DNA of 64,000 nt from Calothrix sp. PCC 7103 (lineage in GTDB: Bacteria > Cyanobacteriota > Cyanobacteriia > Cyanobacteriales > Nostocaceae), in assembly GCF_000331305.1 (NCBI RefSeq), contig NZ_KB217478.1, positions 8,277,481-8,341,480 of the forward strand, in the 5' to 3' direction. Both the position numbers and the translations under genes were made by a program. Shown in pieces: positions 8,987-17,803 of the stretch (its first letter is position 1; the number at the start of each line of letters is the position of its first letter). The notes under the pieces were generated by a model. That model saw only the letters and a program-made list of their open reading frames with translations. It was not told where the DNA came from and did no database searches.

Positions 8987-10063
8987 CTATTTGCTGGCTT
9001 CGTACTCCTTAAAAGTTAGATAACCATTATCTTCTTTGTATAGCTGACACTCATCAGTTAACCGCTTCATTAAAGACCATGAGAAACGACATTCATCATG
9101 GAGATACGTATTCCAATTTTCTTTAATGCTTCGGTAAGCCTTCCGCAAATTATACGAAGGAATCGCTGTTGAAATATGGTGGGGTACGTGAACGTTAATG
9201 TCGTGACACAAAAACTCTACCCAACGTGGATAATCACAATGAATAGTACCCGATAACTGAGCAATTGCTTCGTTCCACTTCCAGCGATTCTCAAACGGTA
9301 CATCCGGCGCCGTATGGTGAACGTAAGTAAAAGTACTCATCCAAAAATGATAAACTAACCAAGGAACTAGCCAAAATTTCACAAATCCCCAAATTCCAGT
9401 TGTAAAAATCAACGCTGGAAATGCAATTGCTGCGAATATTGTTACAACCGCAATCGATAATTTAACTTTAGGACGGTCTTTCTCTAGAAAATTCTCGGCG
9501 TTAAAATGTATCAACGCCCAATGTCCTATAGAACCGACCCACCATAATTTATTTGTTAAAAACGTTTTCAGAATTAGGCGCCATGTTGGACTACAGGCTT
9601 CAAACATCTCTGGTCTAACTGGATGCCAAGCATTATCAAAATCCAGCTTATTAGTATGCTTGTGGTGATAATTATGGCCAATACGCCAAGCATGAAATGG
9701 GTAAATTAACGGTAAAAAGGCTATATGCCCTATTAAATCATTAACCCAACGGCGGTTTGAAAATGAGCGGTGTCCACAATCATGCCCAATTACAAAAAAG
9801 CCTGTAAGTGCAGTACCTGTGAAAATCCATGCAAGTGGTAAAAGATACCAAGGAGAAACTACCAAACTTGCATACCCCAGAGCCACCATTAGCACATTTA
9901 TAATCACCCCCGTCCATGCTTTGCGACTATCCTTTTGGAAACACTCGCGCGGGATGGATTTGATAATATGCTTTAGCTTTAGGCTATCTTGACCGAAACT
10001 ATCAGGGACGATAGTTTGAGTGCTTTTGCGAAACTCTTCGCTCTTAACTATTGATACTGTCAT
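8987..10063 (-). CDS. desA: Acyl-lipid delta-12 desaturase DesA
   Basis: Introduces the delta-12 double bond into oleoyl chains of membrane lipids, making linoleoyl groups used by DesD and DesB. 358 residues. Boxes: HDCGH (after FFVIG), HNYHH (after WRIG) and HVPHH near residue 290. The N-terminal [14 protein letters not shown] and the C-terminal segment with [11 protein letters not shown] are typical of DesA. It lies 181 bases downstream of desC across a strong hairpin, so it probably has its own promoter. Confidence 0.93.
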   Translation of the reverse strand: MTVSIVKSEEFRKSTQTIVPDSFGQDSLKLKHIIKSIPRECFQKDSRKAWTGVIINVLMVALGYASLVVSPWYLLPLAWIFTGTALTGFFVIGHDCGHRSFSNRRWVNDLIGHIAFLPLIYPFHAWRIGHNYHHKHTNKLDFDNAWHPVRPEMFEACSPTWRLILKTFLTNKLWWVGSIGHWALIHFNAENFLEKDRPKVKLSIAVVTIFAAIAFPALIFTTGIWGFVKFWLVPWLVYHFWMSTFTYVHHTAPDVPFENRWKWNEAIAQLSGTIHCDYPRWVEFLCHDINVHVPHHISTAIPSYNLRKAYRSIKENWNTYLHDECRFSWSLMKRLTDECQLYKEDNGYLTFKEYEASK

Positions 10064-10185
10064 GAATATTAAATTTATGAAAAACTCTTCACGAACAAGC
10101 CGCTAATAAGCAACTTGAGTAAAGTTTTGTTAAGGTCGCGATTTGGATTATATCAATAAAATCGCAATTTTCGCGACATTTTAAA

Positions 10186-10220
10186 CCCCCGTCCTACAAA
10201 GATTATCTGAGTAGCGGGGG
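10186..10220 (-). terminator. Hairpin after desC
   Basis: Stem CCCCCG (10186-10191) paired with CGGGGG (10215-10220), located 25 bases after the desC stop codon. The stem is GC-rich but there is no long U tract, so it could be a terminator or an RNA-stabilising hairpin. Confidence 0.5.
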
Positions 10221-10244
10221 ATAACAGATTGCAAGCAGATTATT

Positions 10245-11078
10245 TTATACTGCGGAACCTGACTGCTTTTTCGGCGCCAGTTTAATGTTTGTTGCTAAAC
10301 CAAGCATTTGTAAAACTTGAATTACCATCCAAGTAAAATCAATTTCCCACCATTCCAAACCGTGACGGGCAGAGTATTGGTAAGCATGATGGTTATTGTG
10401 CCAACCTTCACCATAAGTCAGTAAAGCAACCCACCAGCAATTGGTGGAATGGTCGCCAGAATCATATGTTTTGTAGCCAAACTTATGAGTAGCGCTATTA
10501 ACAAACCAAGTGAAGTGCCATACAAGTACAAGGCGAACAAAAATACCCCATACAACAAATGACCACCCACCGATAGCTAGTAACGTTAAGCCCAGAGCTA
10601 CCTGAAGCAAAATCATATTTTTTTGCAAAAACTGGTAAACTGGGTCTTCGCCTATATCTTTTGTGAAGCGAGGTACATCAGCAAAGGCAGGAGACCTATA
10701 AAACATCCAGCCGATATGACTCCACCAAAAACCCTTGTTAGAGTCATGCGGGTCTTGTTCTTGGTCAGAGTGTAAATGGTGGATGCGGTGTAAACCAGCC
10801 CAATCAATGGGTCCACCTTGACATGAAAGGGTGCCACAAAAAGCGAGAAAATATTCAAGCCACTTCGGCGTTTGAAAACTGCGGTGGGTGATTAAACGGT
10901 GAAATCCAAGGGTAATGCCAAGGCAACCCGTTAGCCAATAAAGGAACACACATACGCCAACCGCTTGCCAGCTAAAGTTACTTGGAAGTAGAGCGAACAA
11001 GGCGCCAACGTGCAAGCTAGAGAAAAATAAAATGTGGACCCAATTAAGTCCGGATTTGGTTGATGTAGCAATTGTCAT
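10245..11078 (-). CDS. desC: Acyl-lipid delta-9 desaturase DesC
   Basis: Introduces the first double bond (delta-9) into stearoyl chains, the entry step for the rest of the cluster. 277 residues. Histidine boxes HRLITH, HRIHH and HNNHH are in the spacing of stearoyl-type desaturases, with membrane helices at the N-terminus and around residues 150-190. It is the first gene of the minus-strand cluster and is divergent from the PLP-enzyme gene, with about 140 bases between the two chosen starts. Confidence 0.94.
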   Translation of the reverse strand: MTIATSTKSGLNWVHILFFSSLHVGALFALLPSNFSWQAVGVCVFLYWLTGCLGITLGFHRLITHRSFQTPKWLEYFLAFCGTLSCQGGPIDWAGLHRIHHLHSDQEQDPHDSNKGFWWSHIGWMFYRSPAFADVPRFTKDIGEDPVYQFLQKNMILLQVALGLTLLAIGGWSFVVWGIFVRLVLVWHFTWFVNSATHKFGYKTYDSGDHSTNCWWVALLTYGEGWHNNHHAYQYSARHGLEWWEIDFTWMVIQVLQMLGLATNIKLAPKKQSGSAV

Positions 11079-11220
11079 GCAGTATCCTAAGTGGGATTTA
11101 AAAGCGCGAAAACAAAGTAATTTGTTGTTCAGGTTCAGCGTACCTAATATTGAGCATAGCTTTTATCTGCCATGCGCTAGAAATCCACAAAGTAGTAAAT
11201 TTATTGTGAATGAGGGACTA

Positions 11221-12450
11221 ATGAACAGCTTGGAGCAGCTGCGGGACGCAGAACAGGCACTGTTACAGATTTTTTCTGGAATTGACGCAACAGTCAAGCA
11301 AAATCTGACTAGAGTGCTAAATTCTTTTCGCCATCATAGTGTTGGGGCGCACCATTTCGCAGGTGTAACAGGATACGGGCACGATGATATCGGGCGCGAA
11401 ACTTTAGATAAAGTCTTTGCTACAGTCATGGGTGCTGAAAAAGCTGCTGTACGAGTGCAGTTTGTTTCGGGAACCCATGCCATTGCTTGCGCCTTATTTG
11501 GTGTGCTTCGTCCTGGTGATGAAATGCTAGCCGTAGCTGGCGCCCCCTATGACACTTTAGAAGAAGTCATAGGTTTACGGGGTAGCTCTCAAGGCTCCCT
11601 TATAGAGTTTGGCATAACTTACCGTCAATTGGATCTAACATCTTCGGGGACAATTGATTGGTCTGCTTTGAGCCAAGGTATAAAACAAAACACTCGCCTT
11701 GTTCTTATCCAGCGTTCCTGCGGTTATTCTTGGCGCCCAAGTTTATCAGTTGAAGAAATCGGGAAAATAGTAACCATTGTCAAACAACAAAACCCCAACA
11801 CAGTTTGTTTTGTTGACAACTGCTATGGCGAATTTATCGAAACACAAGAACCTACTCATATTGGTGCCGACTTAATGGCAGGCTCTTTAATTAAAAACCC
11901 AGGTGGTACGATAGTCACCGCTGGGGGTTACGTCGCAGGACGTGCCGACTTAGTAGAAATGGCAGCATGTCGTCTGACAGCACCAGGTATTGGCAGCGAA
12001 GGAGGCGCCACCTTTGACCAGCTCAGATTGCTGTTTCAAGGATTATTCCTGGCGCCGCAAATGGTGGGAGAAGCAATGAAAGGCACCCACTTGACTGGTT
12101 ACGTATTTGACAAACTAGGCTACCCCGTCAACCCAGCCCCAATGGAAGAGCGTCGCGACGTAATTCAAGCAATTAAACTCGGTTCAGCCAAAAAACTAAT
12201 CGCCTTTTGTAAAGCCATCCAGCAAAACTCACCCATCGGTTCCTACCTCGACCCCATCCCCGACCAAATGCCCGGTTACGAGAGTCAAGTAGTCATGGCA
12301 GGAGGAACATTCATCGAAGGCAGCACCCTAGAATTCTCCGCCGACGGACCACTACGCGAACCCTACGTAGTATATTGCCAAGGCGGCACACACTGGACAC
12401 ACATCTCCATCGCCCTAGAAGCAGCTATCGAAGCCGTCGGCTCAAACTAA
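11221..12450 (+). CDS. PLP-dependent methionine gamma-lyase/aluminium-resistance family protein
   Basis: Fold-type I pyridoxal-phosphate enzyme of the family often named aluminium resistance or cystathionine beta-lyase-like; substrate unknown. Chosen start ATG 11221 (409 residues) has GAGGG just upstream. The open frame runs back to 11032 but that part overlaps desC on the other strand and its translation has no family character. Visible marks: VGAHHFAGVTGYGHDD near the N-terminus, VSGTHAI, cofactor-binding VDNCYGEF, and the probable Schiff-base lysine in GSLIKNPGG. It stands alone, followed by a strong hairpin. Confidence 0.88.
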   Translation: MNSLEQLRDAEQALLQIFSGIDATVKQNLTRVLNSFRHHSVGAHHFAGVTGYGHDDIGRETLDKVFATVMGAEKAAVRVQFVSGTHAIACALFGVLRPGDEMLAVAGAPYDTLEEVIGLRGSSQGSLIEFGITYRQLDLTSSGTIDWSALSQGIKQNTRLVLIQRSCGYSWRPSLSVEEIGKIVTIVKQQNPNTVCFVDNCYGEFIETQEPTHIGADLMAGSLIKNPGGTIVTAGGYVAGRADLVEMAACRLTAPGIGSEGGATFDQLRLLFQGLFLAPQMVGEAMKGTHLTGYVFDKLGYPVNPAPMEERRDVIQAIKLGSAKKLIAFCKAIQQNSPIGSYLDPIPDQMPGYESQVVMAGGTFIEGSTLEFSADGPLREPYVVYCQGGTHWTHISIALEAAIEAVGSN

Positions 12451-12835
12451 CTCTCTTCCTCTGTGTTCTCCGCGTCTCTGTGGTAAAAAACTCAGTAAAG
12501 CTAAAGTAGTAAAACAATTGCTCTACTACTTTAGCCTGACCATAATTAACGAAGTATAAAATATTATTTTTTATCTTCAGTAAACGATAAATTTGTATTA
12601 ATAATAGATATTTAAAAAATAAGCTCGTGTAAAAATTACCACATAGACACAGACAGCGTAGAGTCAGATAACTAAAAGAAACTGTTACAATCGTTACATT
12701 TTATTTGTTTCTTATCATACTTTAGTCTTAGTGGTATTTATGGCGAAGGTGAGAGGTAATTAGCGCTACAAAATGAAAATGTAATTAGTGTTAAGGGAAT
12801 AAATTTTACGGCTTCTATAAAGCACCACTAATTTC
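12451..12835. other. Intergenic region with terminator hairpin
   Basis: Starts with a CTCTGTGTTCTCCGCGTCTC sequence of a type repeated in cyanobacterial intergenic DNA (a relative occurs at about 35537), then the hairpin at 12500. The rest is AT-rich and should hold the promoter of the next gene. No small gene seen. Confidence 0.5.
12500..12535 (+). terminator. 12-bp perfect hairpin
   Basis: GCTAAAGTAGTA (12500-12511) and its exact complement TACTACTTTAGC (12524-12535) with a 12-base loop, 50 bases after the PLP-enzyme stop codon. A U tract is lacking, so it may be a transcript-end stabiliser rather than a classical terminator. Confidence 0.55.
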
Positions 12836-13945
12836 ATGCAAAGTATTTCAATTGAGCTACCTCGCATTGACTCCGAGGGAAAAAACCAATATTTACAAGA
12901 GAATACCGCGCCCAGTGACAAATACAACATTGCCGAAAAGCAGTTTGTAGAGTTACTGGCTGTTGAAAATTTAGACAAGCAGTTAAATATAAACCCTGAT
13001 ATTGCGAAAGAATTCGAGTTCGCTTTAGTTACAGCCTTAACTGCCGCATATGATGGCGCCGAAGACTATCAAGCACATCGTTTCCTTCAGCGAATTCTTT
13101 ACAGAATAAATCGTTTGTATCTTTTTTGGTACGATGATTTACAAAGTTATGAAAACGAACGCTCTTTGTTCTTGCAGCAAGTTCGTAATAGCATAGAGAC
13201 AGCTTGGCAAAAATGGGAGTTAGCACAAATAGATGTTGAGTCATTACAAAAAGTTGATATCAAGCAAGCATTAATTGAACGTGTCGCTTATGATTTAAAT
13301 CCAGAAATTTCCGAAGGAAGCCGTTACATTCGTGAGGAAATGAGCGTTGAAGGATATAAACATTTGCTTGCTATTGGCTCATTTGATGGATTAGTCGAAG
13401 GTAGTCGTTTATCACGCATTCTTGGCGGTACAGCAAATCCAATCCAGTGTACATTAGTGAAAGTATTGCTTGAAGAATACGGTAATGGTCGCTTCAACCG
13501 TAAGCATTCAACATATTTCGCAGCTATGCTTAGTGAATTTGATATGAATACCGAGCCAGAAGGTTACTTTGACTTGGTTCCTTGGCAAGTTTTAGCATGT
13601 GCAAATCATAATTTTTTAACTACAGAGCGCAAACGTTATTACCTTCGTTATTCAGGCGCCTTAACCTACTTCGAGGTAGCAGGTCCAAGTGCATATCGTA
13701 ATTATTTAACCGCAGCACAAAGACTTAATTTGTCAGATGCAGCAATGGGTTACTGGGAACTCCACATTCGTGAAGACGAACGTCACGGTCAATGGATGCT
13801 TGACGATGTGGCATTACCCCTCGCAGAACTTTATCCCAACAACGCATGGGAACTTCTACTTGGATATGACCAAGAAAAATTAATGGGAGACCGTGCCGCC
13901 GAAGCAGTCGTCAAATCAATTCGCCAAGCCGAAAATCCTCAGTAA
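12836..13945 (+). CDS. Haem-oxygenase-like iron-containing redox enzyme
   Basis: 369-residue all-helical protein resembling the haem-oxygenase-like di-iron oxidase group (iron-containing redox enzyme family). The C-terminal helix WELHIREDERHGQWML carries the closely spaced Glu/Asp and His residues expected of metal ligands, and earlier Glu and His positions (about residues 195-235) could complete the site. Known members carry out N-oxygenation, C-C cleavage or desaturation of amino- or fatty-acid-like substrates; the substrate here is unknown. The next gene, 57 bases away on the same strand, is a methyltransferase, which suggests a small pathway. A GGTGGG hairpin follows the stop codon. Confidence 0.75.
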   Translation: MQSISIELPRIDSEGKNQYLQENTAPSDKYNIAEKQFVELLAVENLDKQLNINPDIAKEFEFALVTALTAAYDGAEDYQAHRFLQRILYRINRLYLFWYDDLQSYENERSLFLQQVRNSIETAWQKWELAQIDVESLQKVDIKQALIERVAYDLNPEISEGSRYIREEMSVEGYKHLLAIGSFDGLVEGSRLSRILGGTANPIQCTLVKVLLEEYGNGRFNRKHSTYFAAMLSEFDMNTEPEGYFDLVPWQVLACANHNFLTTERKRYYLRYSGALTYFEVAGPSAYRNYLTAAQRLNLSDAAMGYWELHIREDERHGQWMLDDVALPLAELYPNNAWELLLGYDQEKLMGDRAAEAVVKSIRQAENPQ

Positions 13946-13999
13946 GGTGGGTATTGCCCACCCTACTACATTTCTAACTCCTAACTCCCAACTTCTAAC
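13946..13999. repeat. Hairpin plus AACTCCT-type repeat
   Basis: GGTGGG/CCCACC hairpin (13946-13962), then TAACTCC/CAACTTC heptamer-like repeats up to two bases before the next start codon. The repeat leaves no room for a normal Shine-Dalgarno site for the methyltransferase gene. Confidence 0.6.
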
Positions 14000-14002
14000 A
14001 TT

Positions 14003-14698
14003 ATGAAAGACATTTTTTACTGCCCAGAAGAATCTAACTTCTACTCCAACTGTTTAGAGAACTTTGTTTTAAGAAACCGTCAAAACTTTAAATATATAGT
14101 TGAATTTGGTTCAGGTGATGGTAGTCCTGTAATTTGCTCTTTACTCAGAAACAAATTTTCGGGTCTTATACATGGATTTGAATTAAATACCGATGCATGG
14201 AAAGCCGCAAATTTAACTATTGACGAATATAGTCTAACCGATAAATATATAATAGATAACTTTAGCCTGTTTGAATCAAATCAAAGTCAATCTGAATGTC
14301 TCGTCTCTAACCCACCTTATCTACCCGCACCAGACGAAGATATCTATATGCCATTACTTTTTGGTGGAACCGACGGCGCCGCCATTACAAACAAGCTGCT
14401 AACATTAGAATACGAAAACGTTTTAGTACTAGTATCTAGCTATTCTAATCCCATCAGTACTATAGAACAAGCAAAAGCCAACGGTTACTCAGTTAACAAA
14501 TTTACTGTATTACCTATCGAATTTGGCTACTACAGTTCAGAACCAAAAGTCAAAAATCATATTGAAGAAATGCGTAGCAATAAAACAGCATTTTATTCAG
14601 GTGACTACTACTTTTTAGCTGGAGTTCTATTTACCAAACAAGAAGAATCAAACGTAGACCTCTCAAAAGAGCTATCCCAAGTCCTAACAGGTATATAG
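14003..14698 (+). CDS. SAM-dependent methyltransferase with NPPY motif
   Basis: 231-residue class I methyltransferase fold. The SAM-binding motif VEFGSGDGSPV lies at about residues 31-41 and an NPPYLP motif at about 98-103. NPPY is typical of enzymes that methylate amide, amine or ring nitrogens (HemK/PrmC, N6-adenine types), but no protein- or DNA-recognition domain is visible, so the substrate may be a small molecule. It follows the iron enzyme on the same strand. I do not recognise the exact family. A start codon right after a repeat, without Shine-Dalgarno, suggests coupled or leaderless translation. Confidence 0.72.
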   Translation: MKDIFYCPEESNFYSNCLENFVLRNRQNFKYIVEFGSGDGSPVICSLLRNKFSGLIHGFELNTDAWKAANLTIDEYSLTDKYIIDNFSLFESNQSQSECLVSNPPYLPAPDEDIYMPLLFGGTDGAAITNKLLTLEYENVLVLVSSYSNPISTIEQAKANGYSVNKFTVLPIEFGYYSSEPKVKNHIEEMRSNKTAFYSGDYYFLAGVLFTKQEESNVDLSKELSQVLTGI

Positions 14699-14906
14699 TT
14701 ATTAAAAAATGCTAAAACCCAAATTGTCATTAGTAGCGTAGTGAAGAATCTTATTTATCTTCAAAGTTATAAGATGTTTCACTGCGTTCAACATGACAAG
14801 AGGCTTGACTAATATTACAGATAGCACAAACATATTGTATTTTGGTTGACTTATGCGTTATATTCCGATTTGCAGACGCAATAAGTAAAATCACATTGGA
14901 CACACA

Positions 14907-15812
14907 TTGGACACATACTCTACAACATCGCATCTCGCGCTTCAACTAAATTCGTATTACACCCGAACATACGGTGCCATGTACCTGGGTGACAGCTTGA
15001 ATTTAATTCAATCAATACAAGATGATAGTATAAATTTAATTTTAACTTCACCTCCTTTTCCATTAACACGTAAGAAAGAATATGGAAACGAAAGTGTGGA
15101 AAAATACATAGAATGGTTTTTACCCTTTGCCTACGAATTTAAGCGCGTTTTAGCAGAAAACGGCTCTTTTGTATTAGATTTAGGCGGTGCCTATCTTCCA
15201 GGAAACCCAATACGCAGTATTTATCAATACGAACTTTTAGTAAGACTATGTAAAGAAGTCGGGTTTTATTTGGCACAAGAATTCTTTCATTACAACCCTG
15301 CACGCTTGCCAACACCAGCCGAGTGGGTCAATGTTCGACGCATTCGCGTCAAAGACTCAGTAAACGTTGTCTGGTGGCTCTCAAAAACGCCCAATCCACG
15401 AGCAGATAACCGTAAAGTTCTCAAACCATACAGCGAGAGTATGAAAAACTTACTCAAAAATGGGTACAAAGCCAAACTACGTCCCAGTGGTCATGATATT
15501 TCAACCAAATTTCAAAAAGATAACGAAGGCGCCATTCCACCGAATTTACTCGAATTTGCCAACACCGAATCGAACACGCCATATTTAAAACGCTGCAAAC
15601 AAGGTGATATCAAACCACACCCCGCACGCTACCCGTCAGGATTCGCAGAATTTTTTATCAAATTCCTCACCTCGGAAGGCGACATCGTGCTGGATCCCTT
15701 TGCAGGCTCCAACACTACAGGCTTTGTCGCCGAAACACTACGGCGCCAATGGCTTAGTTTTGAACTGAATGAAGACTATATAATAGGCAGCCAGTATCGT
15801 TTCGATGATTAA
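14907..15812 (+). CDS. Beta-class DNA methyltransferase, probably N4-cytosine specific, solitary
   Basis: Methylates a base within a specific DNA site. The catalytic motif IV TSPPFPL comes first (about residues 47-53) and the SAM-binding motif I DPFAGSNTTG near the C-terminus (about 269-278), the beta-class order. SPPF-type catalytic motifs favour N4-methylcytosine over N6-methyladenine. Between them lies the recognition region (PARLPTPAEWVNVRRIRVKD). No restriction-endonuclease gene is adjacent, so it looks solitary. The listed start is TTG; ATG at 14979 (MYLGDSL) is possible but would drop the YYTRTYGA stretch that such enzymes usually keep. The target is not readable; GGCGCC, highly enriched in this window, is a candidate. 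Confidence 0.88.
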   Translation: MDTYSTTSHLALQLNSYYTRTYGAMYLGDSLNLIQSIQDDSINLILTSPPFPLTRKKEYGNESVEKYIEWFLPFAYEFKRVLAENGSFVLDLGGAYLPGNPIRSIYQYELLVRLCKEVGFYLAQEFFHYNPARLPTPAEWVNVRRIRVKDSVNVVWWLSKTPNPRADNRKVLKPYSESMKNLLKNGYKAKLRPSGHDISTKFQKDNEGAIPPNLLEFANTESNTPYLKRCKQGDIKPHPARYPSGFAEFFIKFLTSEGDIVLDPFAGSNTTGFVAETLRRQWLSFELNEDYIIGSQYRFDD

Positions 15813-16015
15813 TCCAAAATTTTAATAGAATATTTATACTAATTTTTATGATTTTTTCGGAATTTATAAGATAAGATAGATGTACTATCGATTTATAGAT
15901 AAATAACCTTTTTTCCAAGCTAGTCAGATTGCCGACAACACTTATATGCGTCGGTAATCTCACTCGTAGCTACAAATATTCAAGCATATCCCTTGTCAAA
16001 GGGACTCATATACCT

Positions 16016-16498
16016 ATGGTAACAACAATCAGGGTCGCAGCACCCTCAATTCGTGTATCCAAAATTGCCTACAAGTCTCCTTTTATACATCCGTTAGCAC
16101 GATTTGTGACAGAGGAAGCGATCGCGATGATGTTCAACATTCAAATTGAGGAAATAAAGCGAATTGACTGTTATTGCTACGTAGCTTACGTTCATGGTGT
16201 TAATATCAGTAGATTTATCAGTTACGCCGATTTTCCTCCCCCACCGATTGTCGGGGCAAACTTTTCTCAAGTTTTTTGGCGTTGGCGCCGTCGTTGGAAA
16301 AAGCGTTGGAACAGTAAATATGCGCCTGATTGGTGGCAAAATTATTACATAGACCAAACACAGGAAAGTTTTAGCGACGAGTATTTGCTTGAGTGGTGGA
16401 AGATGTTAATCTTGATAAAGTCCGCATTCTCCGCTGAAGCTTGGCTAAAAATCACACAAACAATTCAAGCTAACAAGGCTTTTTTAAAGAGTTTGTGA
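16016..16498 (+). CDS. Conserved-looking protein of unknown function, Trp/Arg-rich
   Basis: 160 residues from ATG 16016 (MVTTIRVAAPS). The frame is open back to a TTG at 15929 but that part looks non-coding. I do not recognise the family. Visible: HPLARFVTEEAIAMMF, which reads like a small helical recognition segment; a strongly basic aromatic stretch (FWRWRRRWKKRWNSKY) that could touch nucleic acid or membrane; and a helical C-terminus. No signal peptide or membrane helix. It has no operon partner. Its only HIP1 octamer GCGATCGC (about 16117) is the only one I found in the window. Confidence 0.6.
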   Translation: MVTTIRVAAPSIRVSKIAYKSPFIHPLARFVTEEAIAMMFNIQIEEIKRIDCYCYVAYVHGVNISRFISYADFPPPPIVGANFSQVFWRWRRRWKKRWNSKYAPDWWQNYYIDQTQESFSDEYLLEWWKMLILIKSAFSAEAWLKITQTIQANKAFLKSL

Positions 16499-16641
16499 AA
16501 AGTATCACATGCAGCTGGCTTTACATTTGGAGGCGGTGTAAATAAAAATAATAAATTAGTATTCAAAGAAATTTCCTGAAATCGGTCGCTACAGGCCGAG
16601 ATTAGGGAATATATTCATTATTTAAGAGGGGAGATAAAGCG

Positions 16642-17640
16642 ATGAAGGATGTATATCTGTTAGCAGCGGGAGTGTTGACAGGACTGGCAGTGCCCACATC
16701 AGCTTTACCTCAGTTGTCAATTGCTCAACAAGATGCACCATTACCTATAGACATCAATGTTGGTTCGCAGTCGCAGCAGTCCCACGCCACCCAAAACCAA
16801 TTACCACCACTTGCAACTCCCGAAAATTCCACACCTGAATTTAGTAACCCAGTTAGTAACCCAGTGGCGCCTAGTAGAATTACGCAGCCAAGTCCCAACA
16901 GACCACTATCTGGAAGTCAACTATATTACCAACGGTTAGCAGCCCTAAGACTCGGCACAATTTATACCCGATTAGCATCAGTAAGGTCAACCCAAGAGCC
17001 AGACGGTAGAAAAAGTCAGCTATCCTATGAAGACTGGAAAGGACTACTAGCCTTAGAAGCGCGAGCAATGTCAGACGGTCAAGGAGACAACCGTCTTAGC
17101 GTATTAGTAGGAGACTCCTTAAGCATGTGGTTCCCTAAAGACAAACTACCTTCAGGGAAACTGTGGTTAAATCAAGGAATTTCTGGAGACACCTCAGCAG
17201 GCGTATTAAAAAGAATATCAGCTTTCTCCAAAACAAGACCCGATGTAATTTACCTAATGGCAGGAATAAACGACCTGCGTCGAGGCGCCACAGACGAAAC
17301 AATATTACGTAATCATCGCCGCATCATTCGCCGTCTACGCGAAGAACACCCGATGACACAAATCATCGTTCAATCAATCTTACCAACACGCCTACCAACA
17401 ATACCCAACACCCGCATCCGTAATATCAACCAAAAACTCTCAACTATCGCCAAACAAGAAGGCGCCAACTATCTAAACATTCACCACTGGTTCACCGACT
17501 TTCAAGGCAACCTCCGTCAAGAACTAACAACCGACGGCTTACATCTCAGTCTCAACGGTTACGAAGTCTGGCAAGCAGCCATCCAACAAATCGAAACCAA
17601 AAACGCCCTAACAAAAGCAAAACGCCTCAAAAAAGTCTAA
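16642..17640 (+). CDS. Secreted SGNH/GDSL hydrolase
   Basis: 332 residues with an N-terminal signal sequence (hydrophobic to about residue 25), then a Pro/Asn/Gln-rich linker to about 90, then the SGNH hydrolase fold. Blocks: VLVGDSLS (catalytic Ser), NQGISGDT (oxyanion Gly), MAGINDLRRG (Asn), and TDGLHLS near the end (catalytic Asp-His). Members are esterases, lipases or peptidoglycan/polysaccharide deacetylases; the substrate here is unknown and likely lies in the envelope. A strong Shine-Dalgarno (GAGGGGAG) lies before the ATG. Two repeat hairpins follow. Confidence 0.88.
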   Translation: MKDVYLLAAGVLTGLAVPTSALPQLSIAQQDAPLPIDINVGSQSQQSHATQNQLPPLATPENSTPEFSNPVSNPVAPSRITQPSPNRPLSGSQLYYQRLAALRLGTIYTRLASVRSTQEPDGRKSQLSYEDWKGLLALEARAMSDGQGDNRLSVLVGDSLSMWFPKDKLPSGKLWLNQGISGDTSAGVLKRISAFSKTRPDVIYLMAGINDLRRGATDETILRNHRRIIRRLREEHPMTQIIVQSILPTRLPTIPNTRIRNINQKLSTIAKQEGANYLNIHHWFTDFQGNLRQELTTDGLHLSLNGYEVWQAAIQQIETKNALTKAKRLKKV

Positions 17641-17643
17641 ACG

Positions 17644-17714
17644 TAGGTTGGGTAGAGTGCAGCGCAACCCAACATATAAACATTTTCCTAGAGACGCCAT
17701 TTAATCGCGTCTCT
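17644..17714. repeat. Two repeat hairpins after the SGNH gene
   Basis: A GTTGGGT/ACCCAAC inverted repeat (about 17647-17673), then AGAGACGC (17690-17697) pairing with GCGTCTCT (17707-17714). Both motifs recur elsewhere in the window (6367, 42112, 42853, 50827). They probably end transcription of the hydrolase gene. Confidence 0.6.
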
Positions 17715-17803
17715 ACACGTATATCAATGTATATAATTTGTTCACTGCCGCAAATATAAACTGCTACAATCACATTAATTTAAATAAAAACACTTAAATA
17801 ATA

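Noticed and set aside
11032-11220. N-terminal extension of the PLP enzyme
   Set aside because: It overlaps desC on the opposite strand; ATG 11221 has a GAGGG site and gives normal family length.
14003-15812. Reading the two adjacent methyltransferases as a restriction-modification system
   Set aside because: No nuclease gene lies next to them and the first lacks DNA-recognition features.
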